From an uncultured Paracoccaceae bacterium (lineage in GTDB: Bacteria > Pseudomonadota > Alphaproteobacteria > Rhodobacterales > Rhodobacteraceae), in contig CALHST010000401.1 in assembly GCA_938038825.1 (NCBI GenBank), positions 1 through 15,310 of the forward strand: a DNA stretch of 15,310 bases, in the 5' to 3' direction. Shown here piece after piece: positions 1 through 7,308 of this stretch. The notes beneath the pieces were generated by a model. That model had not been told where the DNA came from and searched no databases. It saw nothing but the letters and a program-made list of their open reading frames with translations. Both the position numbers and the translations under genes were made by a program. How positions within the stretch are numbered: position 1 is the first letter of the stretch; each line of letters opens with the position of its first letter.

Positions 1-1088
1 TGCTGCCCTGGCTAGAAGGCACCGCGATGGTGCTGTGTGACATCCTGGATCATCACACACATGAACCCGTGCCACATGCCCCGCGCCAAATGCTGAAAGT
101 GCAGATCGCGCGGCTGAAAGTGTTGGGGTTTGATGCCATGATGGCGACCGAGCTTGAATTCTTTCTGTTTGAAAAATCCTTTGATGACATTCGCCGCGGC
201 GGCTTTCGCGATTTGACCCCGATCAGCGGGTATAACGAAGACTACGCCATTCTTCAGACGACCAAGGAAGAGGGCATCATGCGCCCCATCCGCAATCATT
301 TGTTTAACGCGGGCCTGCCCGTTGAGAATTCAAAAGGTGAGGCTGAAACCGGTCAGGAAGAGCTGAACATCCGGTATTCGGCAGCTTTGGACTGTGCCGA
401 TCACCACACGATCGCAAAGCAAGGCGTGAAAGAGATCGCGTGGCAGCAAGGTCACGCAGTGACGTTTCTGCCGAAGTGGGATCATAACAAAGTCGGGTCT
501 TCCTCGCATGTGCATCAATCTTTGTGGAAGGACGGTGCCCCTGCGTTTGCTGACGCGAATGCCGAACTTGGCATGTCCAAGCTGATGCAGCATTACATGG
601 CTGGCTTGATTGCTTATGCGCCTGATTACACGTTCTTTTTGGCCCCTTATATCAACAGCTATAAACGCTTTGCCAAAGGCACCTTTGCGCCAACCAAAAC
701 CGTGTGGTCCGTTGATAATCGCACGGCGGGTTTTCGGCTTTGCGGCGACGGGACAAACGGTATTCGGGTTGAGTGTCGGATTGGCGGATCGGATCTGAAC
801 CCATATTTAGCGCAGGCCGCAATGTTGGCCGCGGGGATCAAGGGGATCGAAGACCAGATGGAATTGGCCCCGCCGACCAAAGGTGACATTTACGAAGACG
901 CAAAGGCGCAGGACATCCCGCAGACCTTGCGCGCCGCGACAGAGACGCTGCGCAACTCTGCGTTTTTGCGTCAGGCGATGGGGGATGACGTGATCGACCA
1001 TTACACGCGCTGCGCCCGGTGGGAGCAGGAAGAATTCGACCGCGTTGTGACCGATTGGGAAATTGCCCGTGGCTTTGAAAGGGTATGA
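1..1088 (+). CDS. Glutamine synthetase family protein (gamma-glutamylamide synthetase type), 5'-truncated
   Basis: The reading frame is open to the left edge (first full codon at base 3), so the N-terminal part, roughly 90 residues by comparison with PuuA-type enzymes, lies outside. About 361 residues are visible and hold the catalytic C-terminal domain: the segment EGIMRPIRNHLFNAGLPVE, the GSSSHVHQSL substrate/metal loop (a variant of the family's GxGxHxHxSL), and the PTKTVWSVDNRTAGFRLCG / VECRIGGSDLNPYLA region that binds ATP and glutamate. The family ligates glutamate to ammonia or to a primary amine using ATP. Divergent members such as PuuA, IpuC and GlnA4 make gamma-glutamyl amides for amine catabolism. 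The variant loops and the downstream dehydrogenases argue for a catabolic amine ligase rather than housekeeping GlnA; this is inference and the amine is unknown. The stop codon overlaps a possible ATG of the next gene. Confidence 0.9.
   Translation, partial: LPWLEGTAMVLCDILDHHTHEPVPHAPRQMLKVQIARLKVLGFDAMMATELEFFLFEKSFDDIRRGGFRDLTPISGYNEDYAILQTTKEEGIMRPIRNHLFNAGLPVENSKGEAETGQEELNIRYSAALDCADHHTIAKQGVKEIAWQQGHAVTFLPKWDHNKVGSSSHVHQSLWKDGAPAFADANAELGMSKLMQHYMAGLIAYAPDYTFFLAPYINSYKRFAKGTFAPTKTVWSVDNRTAGFRLCGDGTNGIRVECRIGGSDLNPYLAQAAMLAAGIKGIEDQMELAPPTKGDIYEDAKAQDIPQTLRAATETLRNSAFLRQAMGDDVIDHYTRCARWEQEEFDRVVTDWEIARGFERV
1079..1083 (+). promoter_or_regulatory. Ribosome binding site that decides the aldehyde dehydrogenase start
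   Basis: AAGGG lies 7 bases before the ATG at 1091 but only 1 base before the ATG at 1085. The 7-base spacing is normal, so translation most likely starts at 1091. The ATG at 1085, which overlaps the upstream stop, would add only two residues. Confidence 0.55.
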
Positions 1089-1090
1089 CA

Positions 1091-2458
1091 ATGATCCGAT
1101 GCATCTCGCCGATTGATGGCACAGTGTATGCCGAACGCACGACCCTTTCAGGGGCCGAGGCTGCAGACGCCGTTTCGCGCGCCAAAGCCGCGCAACGCGA
1201 CTGGTCCACGCGTCCTTTGGCGGAGCGCATTGCGCTTGTGCAGGCAGGTGTCGCCAATGTCGGTAAGATGAATGACGAGATCGTTCCCGAATTGGCCCAC
1301 CAAATGGGCCGACCTGTACGTTATGGCGGCGAATTTGGCGGATTTGATGAGCGCGCGTCATACATGGCCTCGATTGCGCAAGACGCGCTTGCGGATATCG
1401 ACATCGAAGACAGCGGGGCGTTTCGCCGGATGATCAAACGCGTGCCACATGGTGTCGTTCTGGTGGTTGCACCCTGGAATTATCCTTACATGACGGCCAT
1501 CAACACCGTGGCCCCTGCGTTGATTTCCGGCAATGCCGTGATGCTGAAACATGCCAGCCAAACGCCGCTGGTTGGCGAACGCATGGCCAAAGCGTTCCAT
1601 GAGGCGGGAATTCCTAAGGGCGTTTTCCAGAACGTGTTTCTGGATCACCAAACCACGTCTGATTTGATTGCAGCCAAGTCGTTTGGTTTTGTGAATTTCA
1701 CTGGCTCTGTCAGTGGTGGCCGCGCAATGGAACAGGCGGCGGCTGGGACTTTCACCGGGATCGGACTAGAGCTTGGCGGCAAGGATCCGGGGTATGTCTG
1801 TGATGATGCGGATCTGGACGCGGCAGTCGACACGCTGATCGACGGGGCGATGTTCAATTCGGGCCAGTGTTGTTGCGGCATCGAACGAATTTACGTGGCC
1901 GAACAACATTTTGATGCCTTCGTTGAAAAAGCCGTGGCCATTGTGAACGGATACAAACTTGGCAATCCATTGGATCCTGAAACGACCCTTGGACCTATGG
2001 CGCATAAACGGTTCGCGGATACAGTGCGCACCCAAACAGCCGAGGCGCTTGCGCAAGGGGCTAAAGCGCATATCCAAACTTTTCCGCAGGATGATGGCGG
2101 TGCCTATCTGTCCCCCCAAATCCTGACCAATGTCAGCCACGATATGCGGGTGATGCGCGAAGAAAGCTTCGGGCCCGTGGTTGGTATCATGCCCGTCAAG
2201 GATGATGCAGAGGCGATCGCATTGATGAATGACAGCGACTTTGGCCTAACCGCGTCTGTCTGGACTAAGGACGTCGCGCGCGCCGAAAGTATCGCAGATC
2301 AGATTGAAACGGGGACCGTGTTCATGAACCGCGCGGATTACCTTGACCCGGGCTTATGCTGGACGGGTTGCAAAGACACCGGGCGCGGCGGTGGCCTTTC
2401 CTTGATCGGATACCACAATTTGACGCGCCCCAAATCCTATCACTTGAAGAAGGCCTAA
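1091..2458 (+). CDS. NAD(P)-dependent aldehyde dehydrogenase
   Basis: This 455-residue protein (457 if started at 1085) belongs to the ALDH superfamily, which oxidises aldehydes to acids with NAD(P)+. Visible landmarks: the cofactor-domain APWNYP motif near residue 127, NFTGS near 202, the general base Glu227 in LELGGKDP, the catalytic cysteine loop FNSGQCCC (middle Cys about 261), and EESFGPV with the cofactor-contacting Glu at about 358. All expected catalytic residues are present and the length is only slightly below the usual 470-500. It is the second gene of an operon between a glutamine-synthetase-like ligase and an iron alcohol dehydrogenase. That suggests it finishes the conversion alcohol to aldehyde to acid, perhaps on a gamma-glutamyl-protected amino aldehyde; this substrate is inferred from context only. 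Confidence 0.92.
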   Translation: MIRCISPIDGTVYAERTTLSGAEAADAVSRAKAAQRDWSTRPLAERIALVQAGVANVGKMNDEIVPELAHQMGRPVRYGGEFGGFDERASYMASIAQDALADIDIEDSGAFRRMIKRVPHGVVLVVAPWNYPYMTAINTVAPALISGNAVMLKHASQTPLVGERMAKAFHEAGIPKGVFQNVFLDHQTTSDLIAAKSFGFVNFTGSVSGGRAMEQAAAGTFTGIGLELGGKDPGYVCDDADLDAAVDTLIDGAMFNSGQCCCGIERIYVAEQHFDAFVEKAVAIVNGYKLGNPLDPETTLGPMAHKRFADTVRTQTAEALAQGAKAHIQTFPQDDGGAYLSPQILTNVSHDMRVMREESFGPVVGIMPVKDDAEAIALMNDSDFGLTASVWTKDVARAESIADQIETGTVFMNRADYLDPGLCWTGCKDTGRGGGLSLIGYHNLTRPKSYHLKKA

Positions 2459-2462
2459 ATTC

Positions 2463-3608
2463 ATGTCGTTGACCGCCAATTGGTCCTATCCCACGTCCAT
2501 TCGATTTGGCGCAGGCCGTATTTCTGAAGTTGCAGACGCCTGTGCCGTCGCCGGGATCAAGAACCCACTGCTGATTACGGATCGTGGTCTTGCCCAAATG
2601 GAGATCACAACGAACACGCTGGACCTGTTGGAAACCGCAGGGCTTGGTCGCGCGCTTTTTGCGGATGTTGATCCAAACCCAAACGAAAAGAACGCCGAAG
2701 CGGGCGTGCGCGCCTATCAAGACGGAGGCCATGACGGGGTTGTTGCCTTTGGCGGTGGGTCCGGGCTCGACCTTGGGAAACTGGTGGCCTTTTTGGCGGG
2801 ACAAACGCGCCCCTTGTGGGATTTTGAAGATATCGGGGATTGGTGGACCCGGGCGGATGCGGATGCCATCGCCCCGATTGTTGCGGTTCCCACGACGGCT
2901 GGAACAGGGTCGGAAGTTGGGCGTGCGTCCGTCATTACAAATTCGGTGACGCAGGAAAAGAAAATCATCTTCCACCCCAAGTTCCTGCCGACGGTTGTGA
3001 TTTGTGATCCTGAACTCACAGTTGGAATGCCTAAATTCATCACTGCGGGCACGGGCCTGGACGCCTTTGCCCATTGCGTCGAGGCATTCTGTTCTCCGCA
3101 TTACCACCCTATGTCGCAAGGCATGGCGCTGGAAGGCATGCGTTTGGTCAAAGAATATTTGCCGCGCGCGTATGCTGATGGCACAGATCTTGAAGCCCGT
3201 GCGCATATGATGTCAGCTGCTGCCATGGGGGCCACAGCGTTTCAAAAGGGTCTTGGGGCGATCCACGCACTATCCCATCCCATTGGCGCAATGTATCACA
3301 CGCATCACGGGACAACGAACGCGGTTTGCATGCCTGCAGTCCTGCAATTCAACAAACCTGCGGTGACCGAAGTGCTTGCACAAGCCGCGAATTATCTGGA
3401 TATCCCAGATGGTTTTGACGGGTTCTGCCGGTATGTGGATTCCTTGAACGACAGCCTTGGTATTCCCAAATCTCTGACCGATCTGGGGTTGACCACAGTG
3501 GATGTTGATCGTGTTGTGGCCGGTGCCTTGTCAGACCCAAGCAGGGGAGGAAACCCGGTCGAGATGACACAACAGAACACCAAAGAGCTGCTTCTTAAGA
3601 TCCTTTGA
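2463..3608 (+). CDS. Iron-containing alcohol dehydrogenase
   Basis: This 381-residue protein is a full-length group III (Fe-ADH) alcohol dehydrogenase, a cytosolic NAD(P)-dependent enzyme interconverting alcohols and aldehydes. The N-terminal nucleotide-binding part holds GGGSGLDLGK (about residues 97-106) and TTAGTGSEVGR (about 144-154). The C-terminal helical domain carries the four metal ligands by alignment with FucO: Asp200 and His204 in GLDAFAHCVEA, His268 in GAIHALSH, and His282 in the second HHG. The ATG at 2463 follows AGAAGG at good spacing inside the end of the aldehyde dehydrogenase gene, with a 4-base gap between genes. It probably oxidises the alcohol group of the pathway's substrate to the aldehyde used by its neighbour. 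The direction in the cell is not proven by sequence. It is the last gene of the operon. Confidence 0.93.
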   Translation: MSLTANWSYPTSIRFGAGRISEVADACAVAGIKNPLLITDRGLAQMEITTNTLDLLETAGLGRALFADVDPNPNEKNAEAGVRAYQDGGHDGVVAFGGGSGLDLGKLVAFLAGQTRPLWDFEDIGDWWTRADADAIAPIVAVPTTAGTGSEVGRASVITNSVTQEKKIIFHPKFLPTVVICDPELTVGMPKFITAGTGLDAFAHCVEAFCSPHYHPMSQGMALEGMRLVKEYLPRAYADGTDLEARAHMMSAAAMGATAFQKGLGAIHALSHPIGAMYHTHHGTTNAVCMPAVLQFNKPAVTEVLAQAANYLDIPDGFDGFCRYVDSLNDSLGIPKSLTDLGLTTVDVDRVVAGALSDPSRGGNPVEMTQQNTKELLLKIL

Positions 3609-3617
3609 CCCACACCC

Positions 3618-3662
3618 GGCCTGCTCGAAATAACGGATGGATCTCGTGCCAGAAAGCAGGCC
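3618..3662 (+). terminator. Possible transcript-end stem-loop after the Fe-ADH gene
   Basis: A perfect 8-base inverted repeat, GGCCTGCT (3618-3625) and AGCAGGCC (3655-3662), starts 10 bases after the Fe-ADH stop. The loop is long (29 bases) and no T-run follows, so it is not a classical intrinsic terminator. It could be an mRNA 3'-end stabiliser. Confidence 0.3.
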
Positions 3663-3686
3663 AGACGTCACCTAAGTCCAAGAATA

Positions 3687-3700
3687 CCGAAACTTTTCGG
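3687..3700. promoter_or_regulatory. Palindrome upstream of the globin gene (possible operator)
   Basis: CCGAAA-CT-TTTCGG is a perfect 6-2-6 inverted repeat about 80 bases before the globin start. This size and position suit an operator for a dimeric regulator. I do not match it confidently to a known regulator consensus; it does not read as a classical FNR (TTGAT-N4-ATCAA) site. Confidence 0.3.
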
Positions 3701-3719
3701 AACTCGCGCCCAAGACTTT

Positions 3720-3734
3720 GCGTTTTGTTAACGC
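3720..3734. promoter_or_regulatory. Second short inverted repeat upstream of the globin gene
   Basis: GCGTT-N5-AACGC is a perfect 5-5-5 inverted repeat about 48 bases before the globin start, 19 bases downstream of the CCGAAA palindrome. No convincing -35/-10 pair could be fixed around it. Either a regulator site or chance. Confidence 0.2.
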
Positions 3735-3781
3735 GTCTGCAGGTATTGAATGTCCTGATTTGATGAATTTCAGAGGCAATT

Positions 3782-4201
3782 ATGCTTTCACAATCCCAAG
3801 TGAATCTTATCCGTGGGTCTGCAAGTCTTCTTGCCGAAGGGAATGTTGCGGTTACCCAAGCCTTTTATGACAACTTGTTCGCAGCAGCCCCCGGTGTGAG
3901 AAAGCTGTTTTCAGAAGACATGTTTGATCAAAGTGAAAAGCTTTGGAATTCGATTGTGACGGTTGTTGAAAGCGCCAAAGATCTGGGCGAAATCGAAGAC
4001 GAACTTCTGGCAATGGGTGCACGTCATGTCAGATATGGTGCGCTGCCAGAACATTACCCCGTTGTGAACGAAATCCTGATCGCAACAATTGCCTCTATTG
4101 CTGGGGATACCTGGACGAACGACCATCAAGACGCATGGCAAGCCGCATTGGGCGCTGTCACGTCCCTGATGATACAGGGTGCAACAGAAGACGCAGGCTA
4201 A
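3782..4201 (+). CDS. Single-domain globin (Vitreoscilla haemoglobin / flavohaemoglobin-type haem domain)
   Basis: This 139-residue protein matches the globin domain of the flavohaemoglobin/VHb family in length and key positions. Phe28-Tyr29 (VTQAFYDNLF) gives the distal Tyr at B10. Phe43 (VRKLF) is the CD1 Phe. His82 in GARHVRYGALPEHY is the likely proximal haem ligand F8, followed by the family's PEHYxxV motif. There is no FAD/NAD reductase domain, so it would need an outside reductase. Family roles are O2 binding and delivery or NO detoxification in the cytosol; which applies here is not decidable from sequence. AGAGG lies 5 bases before the ATG. It stands alone between a plus-strand catabolic operon and a convergent minus-strand gene, with its own 173-base upstream region containing two palindromes. 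Confidence 0.88.
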   Translation: MLSQSQVNLIRGSASLLAEGNVAVTQAFYDNLFAAAPGVRKLFSEDMFDQSEKLWNSIVTVVESAKDLGEIEDELLAMGARHVRYGALPEHYPVVNEILIATIASIAGDTWTNDHQDAWQAALGAVTSLMIQGATEDAG

Positions 4202-4283
4202 GGTTTTCCCGATTTCCGTCCTTGCGCACTCCAGACTGGAATAGCCATAAATGACGTCTCGCAATTTGTGCGCGGCCACCTGT

Positions 4284-5057
4284 TCAGTTTGTGCGTTGCG
4301 ACAGCCAGTTTGACCATGCTGCGCGCGACCCATTGAACACATTGATGTCAACATCACCCGGTGTGCCCGGCAGCGTCCCGGTGGAGGTAAATTGCCAGAA
4401 CGACCAGGGTTGTCCGGGATAGGCCTCGCGCAGGGACTTAGCAGTAGAGCGCAGCCAAAATTCTTCGCGCCGCATCGCTTTGAGACCGTTTTCTTCGTAA
4501 AAGCGCGGTGTCGTGTAGATGATCGGGCGTTGACCAAAATGCGCTTCGACCAAATCCATCCAGATCTTCATCTCGGCGCGCACAGTCGCCGCATCGGGGC
4601 GTCGCTGACAGGATGGCGAAAACGGGTTCCACTCCATATCAAGAACAGGCGGCAGTGCACCGCGCGCACGGGGCACGTTGCGAATGAACCAGCGGGCCTG
4701 CACCTCTGGCGCTGTGCAGAAGTAATAGAAATGATACGCGCCCCGGCGAATGCCTGCACGCGCAGAACCGCGCCAATGATCTTTGAACTTGGGGTCCAAC
4801 AGATCCCCACCTTCGGTGGCTTTCAGGAACGCAAATTCAATTCCAACGGCCTTGGCCCGTTTCCAATCCACGAATGTCTGGAACCGGGCGGCATCCAATC
4901 CTTTGACAGGAAAGCTTGCAGGCGCACGACCTTTGAAAGACACCGGATTGCTGTCGCCAATCACCAAAGGTCCAGCATTGCTTGTTGGTCGCTGTTCAGA
5001 TGCGCCACATGACACAAGCACAGTAAGCGCAGCGGCGATTAGGACACGAAATAACAT
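4284..5057 (-). CDS. Glycoside hydrolase family 25 (lysozyme-like) lipoprotein
   Basis: This 257-residue protein begins with a lipoprotein signal: basic Arg4, a hydrophobic stretch, and the lipobox LVSC with Cys17 as lipidation site. It is therefore probably membrane-anchored facing the periplasm. From about residue 51 it is a GH25 domain: Asp55 in GLDAARFQ, FAFLKATEGGDLLDPKF (about 76-92), RRGAYHFYYF (about 104-113), the catalytic DxE in PPVLDMEWN (Asp140, Glu142), and the C-terminal DVDINVFNG (Asp237). GH25 enzymes cut the beta-1,4 bond between MurNAc and GlcNAc in peptidoglycan. All acidic catalytic positions look intact. It follows the FAD oxidase gene by 15 bases, so it is probably co-transcribed, although the functional link to amine oxidation is unclear. 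Its 3' end converges on the globin gene across 82 bases. Confidence 0.9.
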   Translation of the reverse strand: MLFRVLIAAALTVLVSCGASEQRPTSNAGPLVIGDSNPVSFKGRAPASFPVKGLDAARFQTFVDWKRAKAVGIEFAFLKATEGGDLLDPKFKDHWRGSARAGIRRGAYHFYYFCTAPEVQARWFIRNVPRARGALPPVLDMEWNPFSPSCQRRPDAATVRAEMKIWMDLVEAHFGQRPIIYTTPRFYEENGLKAMRREEFWLRSTAKSLREAYPGQPWSFWQFTSTGTLPGTPGDVDINVFNGSRAAWSNWLSQRTN

Positions 5058-5072
5058 GTTGGCGAACCTAGC

Positions 5073-6146
5073 CTAGCGAAAGCGGGCTGGCGACAAAGAA
5101 GTGACAATCTGTGCTGGCAAGGCCGGTTTTTCGCCGATGGCAAGGGCCGCGACCAAAGCCCCGGCGGCAGGCCCCGTTTGGAACCCGTACCCGCCTTGAC
5201 CCGCTGACCATACGAAACTTGGATTTGTGGGGTCCGGGCCCAGCACCAAAGTGCGATCTGGCGCAAATGTCCGCAGTCCCGCCCATGTCGACGTCGGTCG
5301 TGTGATGTCTTCCGTGACAAACTCTTGATAGCGCGCGAACCCTTCCGCTAGAACCATGTCTTCGGGCCACGCATCCATGGGCGGGCAGGGGTGTTCTTCG
5401 GCGGGGGAGACGATGAGCTGGCCGGCATCGGGCTTGGCATACCACGTTTCGCCTGCCCCAAAGAACATCGGCCATTTAGACAGATCATGGCCACCGGGTG
5501 CCGCGATCCGTGCCATAGACCGGCGCAAAGGGGTAAGGCCTATGGGCCCCAAGCCCGCCATTTCCGCCACGGAATCCGCCCATGGGCCTGCTGCATTGAT
5601 GACAATACGCGCTTTAAAAGTATCGCGTGCCGTCAAGACCGTCCAGTGGCTGTCAAACGACAGGCCGGTGACCGCATGGCCCGTCAGAATCGTACCGCCA
5701 CTGTGTCGAATTGTGCGCGCAAAATCCTGCAACAGTCGGTCGGTATCAATGTCCTCGGCTGCGCCATGAAATGCCGCGCGATTGATGTGATCGCGGTTCA
5801 GAATGGGAACCATGTCACACGCGGCATCAATGGAAATCTCGTCACATCCCAGTGCAGTCAGATCGGTTTCATAAAGATCATTTGCGCCAGCCGTACCAAG
5901 CAACAAAAAACCGCGCGCAGACAGGTATCCGCCATGCGCGGAACGCAGATACTCTTCGCTGGCACGGCTTAACGCGTTTACGGCGGCATTGCCGTAATTG
6001 GGTTCAAACAATGCCGCGGATCGCCCCGACGCGTGATATCCAAGCGACTCTTCAGCCTCGATTACGGTGACGGACCCATGGGGGGCAAGGTGGGCCCCTG
6101 CGGACAGGCCAGCCACCCCGCCACCGATGACCAGAAAGTCGATCAC
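5073..6146 (-). CDS. FAD-dependent oxidoreductase, DadA/glycine-D-amino-acid oxidase family
   Basis: This 357-residue protein starts with the Rossmann fold VIGGGVAGLSAG (GxGxxG at residues 8-13), with Glu30 closing the second strand to bind the FAD ribose. GYHASGRSAALFEPNYG (about 36-52) is typical of the D-amino-acid/sarcosine oxidase family. The C-terminus has WAGLRTFAPD and WSAGQGGYGFQTGPAAG, which close the FAD site. The family oxidises amino acids or secondary amines to imines, passing electrons to O2 or the respiratory chain; the substrate here is unknown. The start codon is GTG (6144-6146), overlapping the TGA of the upstream aldo/keto reductase by 4 bases. No clear Shine-Dalgarno is visible, so translational coupling is likely. 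The GTG is chosen because the FAD-binding strand begins immediately after it. Confidence 0.9.
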   Translation of the reverse strand: MIDFLVIGGGVAGLSAGAHLAPHGSVTVIEAEESLGYHASGRSAALFEPNYGNAAVNALSRASEEYLRSAHGGYLSARGFLLLGTAGANDLYETDLTALGCDEISIDAACDMVPILNRDHINRAAFHGAAEDIDTDRLLQDFARTIRHSGGTILTGHAVTGLSFDSHWTVLTARDTFKARIVINAAGPWADSVAEMAGLGPIGLTPLRRSMARIAAPGGHDLSKWPMFFGAGETWYAKPDAGQLIVSPAEEHPCPPMDAWPEDMVLAEGFARYQEFVTEDITRPTSTWAGLRTFAPDRTLVLGPDPTNPSFVWSAGQGGYGFQTGPAAGALVAALAIGEKPALPAQIVTSLSPARFR

Positions 6147-7072
6147 AGATCGTCGTTTCGATCTGTTGCGGGGGCAGGTGCAGGCATCAGGGCAGCTATT
6201 TTTGAATAAAGGTCCGGCGTCAACGTGTATGACATGGCATCCAACGACGGCTGCACTTGTTCCACCGAACGGGCGGACAAAATGGGCTGGGGGCGGAAGG
6301 GCGAGGCCGCAACCCAGGCAACCGCCAAGGTCGCCGGATGCACGCCAGCTTCGGCTGCAAGTTCAGTCAACCGTCGCGCCGCATGAGACATAACAGGCAA
6401 GCTGTATCGCGTCGCATAGCGATCGTCTTCTGTAAGACGCCCGGACCCACCCTTGGCGTATTTTCCGGTCAATAACCCGCCGCCCAAAGGGGAATAGGTG
6501 CAGGCCGCGATGCCTTGATCCGCACACATTGGCAGCAATTCCACTTCGGCCTGACGTTTCACCAGATTGTACATAGGCTGCAGCACATCAATGCGGGTGC
6601 CAAATTCTGCTTCGATGGCTTGTGCTTTCATGACTTGCCAGGCGGCAAGGTTGCTGAGCCCGATATGACGGATCATCCCCCTGGATTGAACTGTGGCCAG
6701 CATATCAACGATGGGGCGCATGTCTGCTGTTGGGTCAAAGTGATGCAGGTACAGCAAATCAACACTGTCCCGCTGCAAGCGGCTGCGGCAGATGTCGAAT
6801 TGCGCCAGCATGTCCGCTTTGTTGCAGCTGCCCACATAGCCAACTTTGGTGGCGATATACAGATCATCGCGATCTTTGGCCAATCGCCCAAGGATCTCCT
6901 CTGAGGCACCGCCATTATAGATATAGGCTGTGTCGAAATGCGTGATGCCTGCGTCCAAACAGGTTTCAAACAACGCCTGACTTGCGGCCTCATCGGCTTT
7001 GCCGCCAAATTGCATTGTTCCGAATGAAAAGGGGCGGACGGGCGTTTTGCCGTGAGTTGTAAGCTGTGTCAT
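6143..7072 (-). CDS. Aldo/keto reductase
   Basis: From the ATG at 7072 this is a 309-residue member of the aldo/keto reductase superfamily, NAD(P)H-dependent TIM-barrel enzymes reducing carbonyls to alcohols. The catalytic tetrad is visible: Asp47 and Tyr52 in HFDTAYIYNGG, Lys76 in IATKVG, and His110 in YLHHFD. GLSNL (about 142-146), the NLV region near 169 and the C-terminal ILSARSVEQV complete the cofactor-binding pattern. The frame stays open upstream to ATG 7159 or TTG 7162, but those 29-30 residues have no family similarity and the barrel begins just after MTQLTTHGK, so the shorter form is preferred even though its ribosome binding site is weak. It is the first gene of the operon with the FAD oxidase, and diverges from the CBS-domain gene. 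Substrate unknown. Confidence 0.9.
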   Translation of the reverse strand: MTQLTTHGKTPVRPFSFGTMQFGGKADEAASQALFETCLDAGITHFDTAYIYNGGASEEILGRLAKDRDDLYIATKVGYVGSCNKADMLAQFDICRSRLQRDSVDLLYLHHFDPTADMRPIVDMLATVQSRGMIRHIGLSNLAAWQVMKAQAIEAEFGTRIDVLQPMYNLVKRQAEVELLPMCADQGIAACTYSPLGGGLLTGKYAKGGSGRLTEDDRYATRYSLPVMSHAARRLTELAAEAGVHPATLAVAWVAASPFRPQPILSARSVEQVQPSLDAMSYTLTPDLYSKIAALMPAPAPATDRNDDL

Positions 7073-7308
7073 GAGAAATTCATGCCATGCGGGCTTGGCT
7101 AAAGCAACGGCTGGGGCAACCGGGCATTGGCTTTTGACACTTCGGAATGTGCGCACCATCAAGCAAAAAATTCAACGCTTTGGAAGACGCGTTCGCTAAA
7201 TCCAAACCCCGTGTCCGCAGAGGGGGTAAAAAAAGTATGGAATTCCCCACCTACACTTCCCCGAAAAAATGCACAGATAGTCTTCATAACTCAAAAGAGA
7301 TTTTTCCA
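7073..7308. other. Divergent intergenic region between the aldo/keto reductase and CBS-domain genes
   Basis: These 236 bases must hold promoters for both directions. A TTGACA hexamer (7134-7139, plus strand) has no good -10 box 16-18 bases downstream. An 8-base palindrome GGAATTCC lies near 7240, and the last 60 bases before the CBS gene are AT-rich. AGAGA at 7296-7300, 8 bases before the ATG at 7309, is a fair ribosome binding site. No convincing gene, RNA or riboswitch is visible, and no promoter can be named with confidence. Confidence 0.4.

Noticed and set aside
2322..3206. Minus-strand open frame of 294 codons across the ALDH/Fe-ADH junction
   Set aside because: Both plus-strand genes carry intact catalytic motifs through this stretch, and the antisense translation shows no recognisable domain.
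4230..4240. TCCAG-A-CTGGA inverted repeat between the convergent globin and lysozyme genes
   Set aside because: A one-base loop cannot form the full stem, and there is no T-run; it is not a credible terminator.
7134..7139. TTGACA as a -35 box for the CBS gene
   Set aside because: The 16-18 base spacing leads to CATCAA, not a usable -10 element, and the position is far from the gene.
7147..7308. N-terminal extension of the CBS protein to 7147
   Set aside because: The 54 extra residues are lysine/serine-rich without family similarity, and the ATG at 7309 has its own ribosome binding site and begins right at the CBS fold.
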